From Rhodothermus marinus (lineage in GTDB: Bacteria; Bacteroidota; Rhodothermia; Rhodothermales; Rhodothermaceae): a stretch of 64,000 nt of DNA. The DNA is taken from assembly GCF_009936275.1 (NCBI RefSeq), contig NZ_AP019797.1, forward strand, positions 1,727,501-1,791,500, given 5' to 3'. A program made the translations under genes and the position numbers. The notes under the pieces were generated by a model. That model was not told where the DNA came from, did not search any database, and saw only the letters and a program-made list of their open reading frames with translations. How positions within the stretch are numbered: position 1 is the first letter of the stretch; each line of letters opens with the position of its first letter. Shown here one piece after another: positions 1-7,914 of this stretch.

Positions 1-63
1 CGCGGCCAACCGCCCCAGCAGGATCACGCGGTTGACCGTCCGCTTCGGCTGCAATGGTTCCAT
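1..63 (-). CDS. Probable single-strand DNA-binding protein, N-terminus only (partial)
   Basis: Only the first 21 codons lie in the window; the gene runs off the left edge. An ATG at 63 opens a frame whose residues 10-18 read NRVILLGRL, which resembles the conserved first strand of bacterial SSB proteins (N-K/R-V-x-L-x-G-x-L). SSB coats single-stranded DNA in replication and repair. The start lies 7 nt after the stop of the acidic zinc-ribbon gene on the same strand, with a GAAGG ribosome-binding site, so the two are probably co-transcribed. The call rests on this short motif and is tentative. Confidence 0.45.
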   Translation of the reverse strand, partial: MEPLQPKRTVNRVILLGRLAA

Positions 64-70
64 GGGGCCT

Positions 71-340
71 TCAATCTCCGTACATTTGATCCCGGCAATC
101 CTCGCACAGGGTCATGTACCCATCGTCATAGCCATATCGTCCGACAGGTGCTCCGCAGATATCGCAGGTCGCCAGCCCGTCGTCCAGCTCATCGTCCCAG
201 TCGTCCCATTCGTCGTCCCAGTCTTCTTCCCAGTCTCTGGCATCGGGCAGGTCCTGGAAGCCTTCGTAGTCGCCGGACTCCGGATCGCCTTCGAATTCAT
301 CGTCGAATTCGAAGTCCTCTTCGTACCAGAAGTCATTCAT
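71..340 (-). CDS. Highly acidic small protein with a C-terminal zinc ribbon
   Basis: This 89-residue protein has two parts. Residues 1-55 are almost entirely Asp, Glu, Trp, Tyr and Phe, probably a disordered acidic tail. Residues 59-82 carry two CxxC pairs (C59/C62 and C79/C82) with 16 residues between, the pattern of a zinc ribbon. No enzyme family was recognised. The acidic part could mimic DNA or bind a basic partner such as the SSB-like protein encoded just downstream; this is inference. A TATAAT-like box lies about 40 nt upstream. Confidence 0.7.
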   Translation of the reverse strand: MNDFWYEEDFEFDDEFEGDPESGDYEGFQDLPDARDWEEDWDDEWDDWDDELDDGLATCDICGAPVGRYGYDDGYMTLCEDCRDQMYGD

Positions 341-380
341 AGTGAATCTGCGCTAAAAGTGCAACATATCTTTCGCCCAC

Positions 381-386
381 ATTATA
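381..386 (-). promoter_or_regulatory. Probable -10 box for the acidic zinc-ribbon gene
   Basis: On the minus strand this reads TATAAT, a perfect sigma-70-type -10 hexamer, about 40 nt before the ATG at 340. No convincing -35 box was seen. The region 341-519 is also the divergent upstream region of the RecD-like helicase gene. Confidence 0.35.
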
Positions 387-519
387 CGGCACTTTCTGCA
401 CGCTGGCCCTTTTTCGGAAAACCCGGATTGACGGGGCAACTTTCGGGGAAATTCCCGAACGAGGCGGCACGGCCGGCTGCTGCGTAAACGCCCCGAAAAA
501 ATCTCCACCACCAAACCCG

Positions 520-2565
520 ATGCAGTTGATGGTAGAACTTTCAGGCGAACAGCAGCGCATACTTGATCAGCTACTTGCCTGGCTTGATCGGCCCGAAGCG
601 CCTCCGATCTTCATCCTCACGGGCAGTGCCGGGACCGGCAAAACCCTGCTGATCCGGCACCTGGTGCAAGCGTTGCACCAGCGCCGTATCAAGTACGCGC
701 TGGCTGCCCCCACCGGACGTGCCGCCCGTCTGCTGGCGGATCGTACCGGAGAGGATGCGCGCACGCTGCACAGCCTGATCTACATCCTCGACCGTTATCA
801 GCTCATCGAAGAGGCCGAGGCGCAGGCCGAAGATCCGTTGAGCCTGCGCCTTCACTTTGCGTTGCGGTCTGCCGAGCTCGACGCGCGCCTCATCATTGTG
901 GACGAAGCCTCCATGGTGGGCGACGTGGTTGGCGAGCAGGAACTGTATCGGTTTGGCTCGGGCCGGCTACTGCTCGACCTGCTGAGCTACGCGCGCCTGA
1001 TGCCACGACGCGCCGGGGAGGTGTCCTCCCGACTGCTGTTCGTCGGCGATCCGGCCCAGCTCCCACCGGTCGGCCAGTCGATCTCGCCCGCACTCTCCGC
1101 CGAATATCTCCGGGAAACCTTCGGTCTTTCGGCCGAGACGGCCCATCTGCAAACGGTCTTCCGCCAGCGCAAAGGGCATCCCATTCTGGAGGCGGCCACG
1201 GCGCTGCGCAACGCGCTCGAGAACAACCGCTTTCACACGTTTCAACTTCCTGCACAGCCCCCCGACCTTCGCCCGGTCGGTATCGAGGAGGCCATCCAGA
1301 TTGCCGCGCAGGACTTCGAGCGTCAGACGCCCTCCGTGCTGCTGTGCCGGACCAACGCCCTTGCCCGTAAGCTCAATGAAGCCGTCCGCGCCCTGCTCTG
1401 GGGAAAGGAAAGCCTGCCATTACAGCCCGGCGACCTGCTGCTCGTCAACCGCAATGCCCCGCTCTACAGCCTTTTCAACGGCGATCTGGTGCTGGTCGAG
1501 ACCGTCGGCCCCCTCGAGCATCGTCGCGTGGGACGCCGGGGTCGCCCGCCCGTGGACCTCTACTTTCGCGACGTGATTCTACGCTATCCGCACGACAACC
1601 CCCGGAGACGCATCACCTGCAAATTGCTCGAAAACCTGCTCGAGAGCCCGGACGGCCAGCTCTCTCCAGACCTCATTCAGGCGCTGCTGATCGACTTCTA
1701 CCTGCGCAACCGAACGCTCAAGCCCGGCTCGCCTGAGTTTCATCTGGAACTGGCACGCGACCCGTACTTCAACGCACTGCACGTCCGCTACGGCTATGCC
1801 ATGACCGTCCACAAGGCGCAGGGTGGTGAGTGGCGCCGGGCGGCCGTGGTGTTCACCGACTGGAAACACTTCCGCCATGCCGACTTCTTCCGCTGGGCCT
1901 ACACGGCCATCACTCGTGCCCGCGAGGAATTGCTGACCATCGATGCACCCGCCTTCGAGGCGTTTTCGGAGATGCGCTGGCAGCCGGCCGCTTCCGTCCC
2001 CGCCGCTGAGCAGACTGCTGGCTCAGCGGCGCGTTTTCCTCTGAAGGCGCTGGAAACCTACCACCGACGCCTCACCGAAGCGCTCAGCGCAGAAGGCATC
2101 GAGACGACCGACGTCGAACTGCTGCAGTATGCAGTACGCTATCATCTCAGCCGGGAAGATCGCACGACCCGAATTCAGTACTACTACCGTGGCAACGGGC
2201 AGGTCAGCCGCATTGTCACGCTGGGCGGCGCCGACGATCCCGAGCTGACGCAGCAGGCCTATGCCCTGTTCGAGCGCATCCTTTCCGAGCCGCCCCCCGC
2301 TTCGGATGAGCTCCCGGAAAACCCCTTACTCCGCGAGTTCCTCGAGCGGGCCCGGCATCGTCTGGAAGGATCCGGCATTCGGATCGTCAACTGGAAAGAA
2401 ATGCCCTATGCCCTCCGCCTTTACTTCAGCGCTGACGGCGAAAATGCCACCATCGACTTTTACTACAACCGACGGGGTGTCTGGACCCACGCGCAGCAAG
2501 TAGGGCGATCGAGCTCCGGCTCGCTCTTCGCACGCATTCAATTGCTGCTACAGTCCGACGGCTGA
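520..2565 (+). CDS. RecD-like SF1B DNA helicase / AAA-family ATPase
   Basis: This 681-residue protein is an ATP-driven DNA helicase of the RecD/Pif1-like branch. Visible motifs are a Walker A GSAGTGKT (35-42), Walker B IIVDEAS (about 125-131), motif III GDPAQLPP (about 176), a motif V-like TVHKAQGG (about 429) and motif VI YTAITRAREEL (about 460). The last 180 residues after the helicase core match nothing I recognise and may bind a partner. A second ATG at 529 could also be the start. The next gene begins 8 nt after the stop, so the two form an operon. It is not a full RecD, since no recB or recC is present. It may act in repair or in defence. Confidence 0.85.
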   Translation: MQLMVELSGEQQRILDQLLAWLDRPEAPPIFILTGSAGTGKTLLIRHLVQALHQRRIKYALAAPTGRAARLLADRTGEDARTLHSLIYILDRYQLIEEAEAQAEDPLSLRLHFALRSAELDARLIIVDEASMVGDVVGEQELYRFGSGRLLLDLLSYARLMPRRAGEVSSRLLFVGDPAQLPPVGQSISPALSAEYLRETFGLSAETAHLQTVFRQRKGHPILEAATALRNALENNRFHTFQLPAQPPDLRPVGIEEAIQIAAQDFERQTPSVLLCRTNALARKLNEAVRALLWGKESLPLQPGDLLLVNRNAPLYSLFNGDLVLVETVGPLEHRRVGRRGRPPVDLYFRDVILRYPHDNPRRRITCKLLENLLESPDGQLSPDLIQALLIDFYLRNRTLKPGSPEFHLELARDPYFNALHVRYGYAMTVHKAQGGEWRRAAVVFTDWKHFRHADFFRWAYTAITRAREELLTIDAPAFEAFSEMRWQPAASVPAAEQTAGSAARFPLKALETYHRRLTEALSAEGIETTDVELLQYAVRYHLSREDRTTRIQYYYRGNGQVSRIVTLGGADDPELTQQAYALFERILSEPPPASDELPENPLLREFLERARHRLEGSGIRIVNWKEMPYALRLYFSADGENATIDFYYNRRGVWTHAQQVGRSSSGSLFARIQLLLQSDG

Positions 2566-2573
2566 AGTGCACT

Positions 2574-4055
2574 ATGACCACCGCCATCTCGACTGAAGAG
2601 CTCCGGCGCTTTAAAGCGTTGTGCCAGCAGAAAAACTTCGGGCAGGCGCTCCCCCTGGCCCGGCGCTTTCATCCGCTGCTTGTTCAGAACGTCCATCTGG
2701 CCAGACAGTGGGGCTGGGTGATCTACGAACGACTGAAAGATCTGGCAGAGCAGGCGCGCGCAAAGCAAGCCCCGGCATCCCGCCAGGCGAACAGCCTGCC
2801 CGAACATCTTTCCCGCAAGATCCGTGAAGCCCTGGTCGAATATGCCCGGCTCCCGAATCTGCATACCCCTGATTTGCTACATGCAATGATACTCGTCATG
2901 GTCTGCCGCATCGGGATCCGATGGTCCGGCGTGCTGGGCTTTCTGTACCACGTGCGCGCCTTCGACACGCTGCGCCCCGAGGACAGGCTTCCAAAGACCT
3001 ACGGGGATCGGACCTATCCCTCGATCGAACAACTGCTGACGCAGACGGTGGCCGCCGCCCTTGCAAAGCTCCCCCTCCGGGACCAGCGGCCTGAGGTGCT
3101 GGACTGGGCCTGTGTGCAGGTGCAGCAGCGCCTCGACCGCTTTCCTGACGAGCCATGGATTCCCTATCACCTGGCCTGCTATCTGATCAAAAAGCAACGA
3201 GGTCCGGACGCACGTCCGCTGCTGGCCCCCGTGCTCCTGCAACACCGCCATAAGAGCTGGATCTGGGAACGGGTGGCACGGGCCAACCACGACCGGCCAG
3301 AACATCGCCTGACGGCCCTGACGCAGGCCCTGCGGCTCGCAGAGCGGGAGCTGCCCGCCGTCCGTTTCAGGCTACACCTGGAGCTGGCAGATCTGCTGGC
3401 CACCCGGCAGCGCCACGATGAAGCCGCTGCCCAGCTTCAGGCTGCCCGCCGCCTGGAAGAACAGCTCGGCCGTAACGTGCGCGACGACCGCAATCCTCTC
3501 TGGCAACGCTATCGGCACATGTTGCAGCAACCCTGGTTCCGGCAACGGGCCGAGCAGACCAACCTGCCCCGGACACCCACCCTTACCATCGAGCCCGAAG
3601 CAATGCTCTACGAACACCTGCCGACCACGGAATCCTCTGGCGTGATCATCGGCCACAACTCCGAAAAAGGTCTCACGATCATTCGCCTGTCCCCGTCGAA
3701 AATAGTCTGCGTCAAACACAGGAAATTTCCCGACGCTTCCCGGCTCGAACCGGGCACGGTGGTCTGGCTGCGCCTGGTAGCAGAGCAGGTGGTGGCGCTC
3801 GAGCCGCGGCCGGACCATCCGCTTCCTGATCTGGTCCGGTGGTTTCGGGGCCGCCTGCTGCAACCCGACGGACGCGCTTTCGCCTTCGTAATTACCGGGG
3901 ACGAGCAGCGCATCTTTATCCCACCCCGGCTTAACAGGAAGTTAAACCTGGAGGCAGACGCTACCGTGGAGGTGCTGGCCGAGCGCACCATCGACCCCAC
4001 GAAAAACACACACTCCTGGAGCGCCCTGAAAGTTAAACCCGTTGCTGACCAATAG
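2574..4055 (+). CDS. Unknown protein: helical-repeat body with two C-terminal OB-like domains
   Basis: No family was recognised for this 493-residue protein. Residues 1-320 are Ala/Leu/Arg-rich and look like a TPR-type helical solenoid, with LTQALRLAERELPA and AAAQLQAARRLEEQL as repeat-like helices. Two beta-rich stretches follow, about 350-415 and 423-490. The second (FRGRLLQPDG, then FAFVITGDEQRIFIPP) resembles a cold-shock/S1 OB fold, so nucleic-acid binding is plausible. It sits 8 nt behind the RecD-like helicase and is probably its dedicated partner. The function is inferred from position and fold guesses only. Confidence 0.7.
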   Translation: MTTAISTEELRRFKALCQQKNFGQALPLARRFHPLLVQNVHLARQWGWVIYERLKDLAEQARAKQAPASRQANSLPEHLSRKIREALVEYARLPNLHTPDLLHAMILVMVCRIGIRWSGVLGFLYHVRAFDTLRPEDRLPKTYGDRTYPSIEQLLTQTVAAALAKLPLRDQRPEVLDWACVQVQQRLDRFPDEPWIPYHLACYLIKKQRGPDARPLLAPVLLQHRHKSWIWERVARANHDRPEHRLTALTQALRLAERELPAVRFRLHLELADLLATRQRHDEAAAQLQAARRLEEQLGRNVRDDRNPLWQRYRHMLQQPWFRQRAEQTNLPRTPTLTIEPEAMLYEHLPTTESSGVIIGHNSEKGLTIIRLSPSKIVCVKHRKFPDASRLEPGTVVWLRLVAEQVVALEPRPDHPLPDLVRWFRGRLLQPDGRAFAFVITGDEQRIFIPPRLNRKLNLEADATVEVLAERTIDPTKNTHSWSALKVKPVADQ

Positions 4056-4148
4056 CCTTTCTCAGGCTTTCTTCCGGTCGCTCTCACGCGGCGGCAGGGA
4101 CGACTTCCGTAATGCTTCAAAATCGTTCCCTCGCTCAAATTTTACCGG

Positions 4149-4346
4149 CTACGTGGCGCTCTTATCATCCCCGCCGCTACCTTTTCTATCTGTTGCTTCT
4201 TTTTTTGGAGAAAATATGCGTCTTAATACAACTTCAAAGAAAATAAGCCATGCGAGCAAACTGACAAATAAACTCAATCGTAAAGGCCCCGACGAATAAT
4301 AATGCTCTTTATAAAACTCGTCATCAAACTTAAAAAAAAGAAACAA
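4149..4346 (-). CDS. Small single-span membrane protein, AT-rich
   Basis: This 65-residue frame starts with TTG and overlaps the end of the upstream membrane gene by 17 nt, so translation could be coupled. It has one hydrophobic span (about residues 24-45) and a charged C-terminus. Base composition is far more AT-rich than the neighbours, as for its partner. No Shine-Dalgarno was seen and no family recognised. It may not be a real gene. Confidence 0.35.
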   Translation of the reverse strand: MFLFFKFDDEFYKEHYYSSGPLRLSLFVSLLAWLIFFEVVLRRIFSPKKEATDRKGSGGDDKSAT

Positions 4347-4614
4347 TAGTGACTATTGCTGCAATAAACAGAATCTTATCACAGACGAAAAAGCGCCACA
4401 GAATAAGCAGAAAGTAAATAACAATAAGCAGAATCGCACATTCAGGCACGAGCACGATTTCTGATCCCAGAAGATAAAACACGAGCAAGAAGAGCAATGT
4501 AAGGGCAAATATCAATATGTTTAACTCAGGGCATATTCGACAGACTTGATTGTAGCGATAGATCAGAAATGCAAGAGAACCTATTCCGAGCAGCAACCAG
4601 ATAATGATAATCAT
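4330..4614 (-). CDS. Small polytopic membrane protein, AT-rich
   Basis: This 94-residue protein is almost wholly hydrophobic, with three predicted spans (about 1-20, 30-52 and 58-92). It starts with ATG, preceded by AAAGG about 10 nt upstream. A Bacteroidota-type -7 box, TATCTTTG, lies on the same strand at 4747-4754, next to the left end of the CRISPR array. The gene and its overlapping downstream partner form an AT-rich island in GC-rich DNA, which suggests recent transfer. No family was recognised. Confidence 0.5.
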   Translation of the reverse strand: MIIIIWLLLGIGSLAFLIYRYNQVCRICPELNILIFALTLLFLLVFYLLGSEIVLVPECAILLIVIYFLLILWRFFVCDKILFIAAIVTIVSFF

Positions 4615-4746
4615 CCGAACTGGCCTTTACGAAGCCTTCTGCGGGCATATTTTCTGCTACAATAAAACGCCATCAGAACAGACGCATGAGTCGTTCAGCC
4701 CATCGAATGCTGAGAAGCCTTTCCTGAAGTGCTACAGGCGCTGAAG

Positions 4747-4754
4747 CAAAGATA
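4747..4754 (-). promoter_or_regulatory. Possible -7 promoter box (TAnnTTTG type)
   Basis: The minus strand reads TATCTTTG, matching the Bacteroidota -7 consensus TAnnTTTG. It points towards the two small membrane genes and lies 34 nt outside the first CRISPR repeat. No clear -33 TTG box was found, so the call is weak. Confidence 0.3.
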
Positions 4755-4787
4755 AAGGCCTCTTTTCGCTTTTACGCCCCGCCGAAA

Positions 4788-6021
4788 GTCGTAATCCCCT
4801 TTTCATCGGGTCAGGTTTTCAGACAGGAGGTGCGGATAGCCAGGACCAGACCCACAACCAGAAATCGGTCGTAATCCCCTTTTCATCGGGTCAGGTTTTC
4901 AGACTGTTTGTTCAGTGTCCCGTGTGCGTGAATGACGTCAACGCCAAAGTCGTTGAGTCGTAATCCCCTTTTCATCGGGTCAGGTTTTCAGACCTGGCCG
5001 TACAATATGCGGACGAGGATTGCGTAAGCGCCGTGTCGTAATCCCCTTTTCATCGGGTCAGGTTTTCAGACTTGAGCTCGGCGATGAAGTTAGTTGAAAG
5101 GGAATGGCGTCGTAATCCCCTTTTCATCGGGTCAGGTTTTCAGACTTGGCCCGCCGCGAGAGAGCCATCATGGCTTCGCCTTCTACCGGGTCGTAATCCC
5201 CTTTTCATCGGGTCAGGTTTTCAGACACGAATTGAAGCAGCTGAGGACATTCAGCAGCACTTCCTGCTGTCGTAATCCCCTTTTCATCGGGTCAGGTTTT
5301 CAGACGCCGCCCGGGTTTCAGTCGAAAACTTGCCCGACGTAAACGGTCGTAATCCCCTTTTCATCGGGTCAGGTTTTCAGACCGCCCCTCAGCAAGGAGA
5401 ATTTGTGCGCCTCGGCGACCTCATCATTACCGAAGCGCGGGAATGGTCGTAATCCCCTTTTCATCGGGTCAGGTTTTCAGACCTGCTGAGCGGGCTCTAT
5501 CCCCAGGCGAAACAGTCGACGTCGTAATCCCCTTTTCATCGGGTCAGGTTTTCAGACTCGAGAACAACCGGCGCTTCCAGAATCTCCACGTGTTCGAGTC
5601 GTAATCCCCTTTTCATCGGGTCAGGTTTTCAGACAGCCAGCACGTCGTCCGACTGCTCGGCAGCACCTGGCGTCGTAATCCCCTTTTCATCGGGTCAGGT
5701 TTTCAGACGTCTTCACGGTCCCCTTCAGCTTATCGAGGGCCACCGTAAGAGTCGTAATCCCCTTTTCATCGGGTCAGGTTTTCAGACCTCAGTTGTCGCC
5801 GTCATGGCTCGTCTCCGTTCGATTGGGTCGTAATCCCCTTTTCATCGGGTCAGGTTTTCAGACTGGACCAGAGCGGCGAGTTGGACAATCTCCGGAGCAT
5901 TCGCAGTCGTAATCCCCTTTTCATCGGGTCAGGTTTTCAGACGAGCCGTTGAGGAGAGTCTTCCGGCGGTGGTTAATTGAGGCCGTCGTAATCCCCTTTT
6001 CATCGGGTCAGGTTTTCAGAC
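4788..6021. CRISPR. CRISPR array, 16 repeats of 37 bp and 15 spacers
   Basis: Sixteen identical 37-bp repeats begin GTCGTAATCCCC and end GGTTTTCAGAC. They start at 4788, 4868, 4957, 5035, 5109, 5190, 5269, 5346, 5446, 5521, 5598, 5672, 5751, 5827, 5906 and 5985. Spacer lengths are 43, 52, 41, 37, 44, 42, 40, 63, 38, 40, 37, 42, 39, 42 and 42 nt. Read on the minus strand the repeat ends GGGGATTACGAC, like repeats that leave an 8-nt ATTNNNAC-type crRNA 5' tag. I therefore infer leftward transcription from a leader at 6022-6205. No cas1, cas2 or interference gene is in the window; a CARF gene lies on the leader side. Confidence 0.98.
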
Positions 6022-6205
6022 CCCATTGTTACGGGGCCCATCCGAACCGGCCTGTTTGCCGCCAAAAAGGCCGATTTTTTCGCCATCAGCACGTCAAAAA
6101 ACGGAATAGAATTTGCTTCGAAAACCCTGTGACAATTCCGTGTCACACCCCCTTTCTCTCTACCTCCCTGTACACTCCAGAGCATAAGCCTCTGTCGCTA
6201 AAATG
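6022..6205 (-). promoter_or_regulatory. Probable CRISPR leader
   Basis: This 184-nt non-coding stretch lies between the last repeat and the stop of the CARF gene. It is AT-richer than its surroundings, with A/T runs near 6065-6125. If the array is transcribed leftwards, as the repeat orientation suggests, this is the leader and the promoter lies here. There are no degenerate end repeats to confirm polarity. Confidence 0.45.
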
Positions 6206-7747
6206 TCAAGCCCCGGCCGGCCCGAGTTCCACCCACTCCAGCACCTCCGAACGCGGCAACTGGGGCGCGCGCAGCGACTCCGCTACCACCCGGGCCGCTT
6301 CGTGCAGAAAACCCTCCAGCCTGTTGCGCACCGCTTCGTACTCCTGTTCGTCAAGCGCGGCACTACCCGCCAGCAGAAGAGAGTCGCGACAGCGTTCCAG
6401 CGCCTCGCGCAACACCGAACGCCGTCGGGCAAACAACTGCCCCACCGGATCGCCAAGCGCCTCCAGCATATGATAGCTCAACTCCGGGGAACCCGGCCAG
6501 CGATCCCGCGACACCGCCGGTTCTGCCCGCAACACTTCCGGTAGGCGCGCCTGATCCGGATGCCTGATGTCGATGCCATGCGCCTGCTGCAACCGCACCG
6601 TCCCGAAAAGCTCCACGGCCCGCACCAGACGCACGACCGCGTCGTCGTAACGTCCCTGATGCGCCCGGCGTGCCGCCGCAAGCAGCAGATCGGCCACTGC
6701 CTCCAGGCCGGGCTTCTGCGCTTCGGCCAGCGTCCGAAGTCGCGGCAGCCACGCGCTCCCATGCGCTCCTGCCATACCGAAGCCCACCAGCGCCTGCCGG
6801 TACTGCCCCACGTCCCAGGCCGCCAGCCCCTGTACAATCTGATACAGCCGCAATACCTGCGTGCGACGTGCGCCGCTCAGCGAAAGGGTACGCAGCAACT
6901 CGCGCACGATCTCTGCAGCCGCCACGTAGTCGTACCGATCCAGCGCCTGACGCAGCAAACGCAGTTCAAGGTGCAGCAGCACGTCGTCGGCCGCCACACG
7001 CATGGGAACGTCCGTCCCGGCAAGGACCTGACGTAGATCGCGCCGCACACCGACGTTCAGTTGCAACTCCCAGCCCAGCAACACGGCCCCGATCACCAGC
7101 GCCGCCGACATCGTCTTGGTCCCGCCGGTATAGTTGGCCACCACGCGCGCCTCGGGAAATCGCGACCGGATCCGCCGGTGCAGTGCAAACAGGGCCGACA
7201 CACAACCGGCCAGATCGTCCGGATCGGACCACACCTCCACGGCATAATGCGTCGCGGGCAGCCCTGCCGCTCGGGGAATGTTCGGCGCATCGCCCGCTGT
7301 TTCCACCAGCCGCCGCGAGTCGGGCGAGCAGATGAAGCACACAAAGCTCTGCGACGGGTCGAGCCGCTGCACGGCCCGAATCAGCGGCTCGGGTGAACCG
7401 CCCACCGTAAGCAGCAGTACGGTTTCGACACGGGAAGGCGCGTGCTGCTCCTGGGCCGCTACCTCCTCGCCCCAGAGTGATTCCTTCAGGTCCTGCGCAA
7501 ACCTCCGGGCCGCTTCCTGCGCCGCCTCCTCATCGGGAAACTCGAACTCCCCGACGATCTCGGCGCCTGCGGGCAGCCGCCCCGCATCGACCTCCTGAAA
7601 AATCCGATAGGCCTGCTCATCATGGAAGGTTTCTCCGGGAGCGATTACTGGCACAACACCCACGCGTTGCTGCCCTTCCAGCTCCTGCATCACAAGCACC
7701 AGCGACCGTTGGAACGGCAGCCGCACCAGCAGAAAACGCACGCGCAT
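6206..7747 (-). CDS. CRISPR-associated CARF-domain protein (TIGR02710-like)
   Basis: This 513-residue protein carries the two hallmarks of a CARF ligand-binding domain. TVGGSPEP (114-121) follows a hydrophobic strand, and NYTGGTKTMS (205-214) is the signature loop shared by Csm6/Csx1-like and TIGR02710 proteins. In this class CARF binds cyclic oligoadenylate made by type III Cas10 (family knowledge). The C-terminal 250 residues are helical; the stretch GRYDDAVVRLVRAVELF followed by HGID resembles the TIGR02710 C-terminal domain. I saw no clear HEPN Rx4-6H nuclease motif. About 105 residues precede the CARF core and match nothing I know. It reads towards the array and is divergent from the helicase. 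Confidence 0.85.
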   Translation of the reverse strand: MRVRFLLVRLPFQRSLVLVMQELEGQQRVGVVPVIAPGETFHDEQAYRIFQEVDAGRLPAGAEIVGEFEFPDEEAAQEAARRFAQDLKESLWGEEVAAQEQHAPSRVETVLLLTVGGSPEPLIRAVQRLDPSQSFVCFICSPDSRRLVETAGDAPNIPRAAGLPATHYAVEVWSDPDDLAGCVSALFALHRRIRSRFPEARVVANYTGGTKTMSAALVIGAVLLGWELQLNVGVRRDLRQVLAGTDVPMRVAADDVLLHLELRLLRQALDRYDYVAAAEIVRELLRTLSLSGARRTQVLRLYQIVQGLAAWDVGQYRQALVGFGMAGAHGSAWLPRLRTLAEAQKPGLEAVADLLLAAARRAHQGRYDDAVVRLVRAVELFGTVRLQQAHGIDIRHPDQARLPEVLRAEPAVSRDRWPGSPELSYHMLEALGDPVGQLFARRRSVLREALERCRDSLLLAGSAALDEQEYEAVRNRLEGFLHEAARVVAESLRAPQLPRSEVLEWVELGPAGA

Positions 7748-7881
7748 GTCTGTCCCGTTTTTTCAGAAGTTCTGTTTTCGATCGGAAAGTTAAGCGCTAC
7801 GGCCCCCTTTCTGCAGGAAAATCCGGAAAGCTCTTTTTTGAGAAAAGCGGGCATTAAATTCGGGTAAGAGAGGTAACAAAC

Positions 7882-7897
7882 GACCCGCTTCGGGGTC
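7882..7897 (+). promoter_or_regulatory. Small hairpin just before the helicase ribosome-binding site
   Basis: GACCC and GGGTC pair around the loop GCTTCG, and TTT follows. The hairpin ends 6 nt before the AAGGAG of the helicase gene. It could be a weak terminator/attenuator or a leader structure affecting translation. It lies in the divergent region 7748-7914 that must hold promoters for both the CARF and helicase genes. Confidence 0.4.
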
Positions 7898-7914
7898 TTT
7901 CCAAAGGAGCGTTG

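Noticed and set aside
5072-5342. Repeated peptide NPLFIGSGFQT in open frames within the array
   Set aside because: It is the translation of the CRISPR repeat and not a repeat protein.
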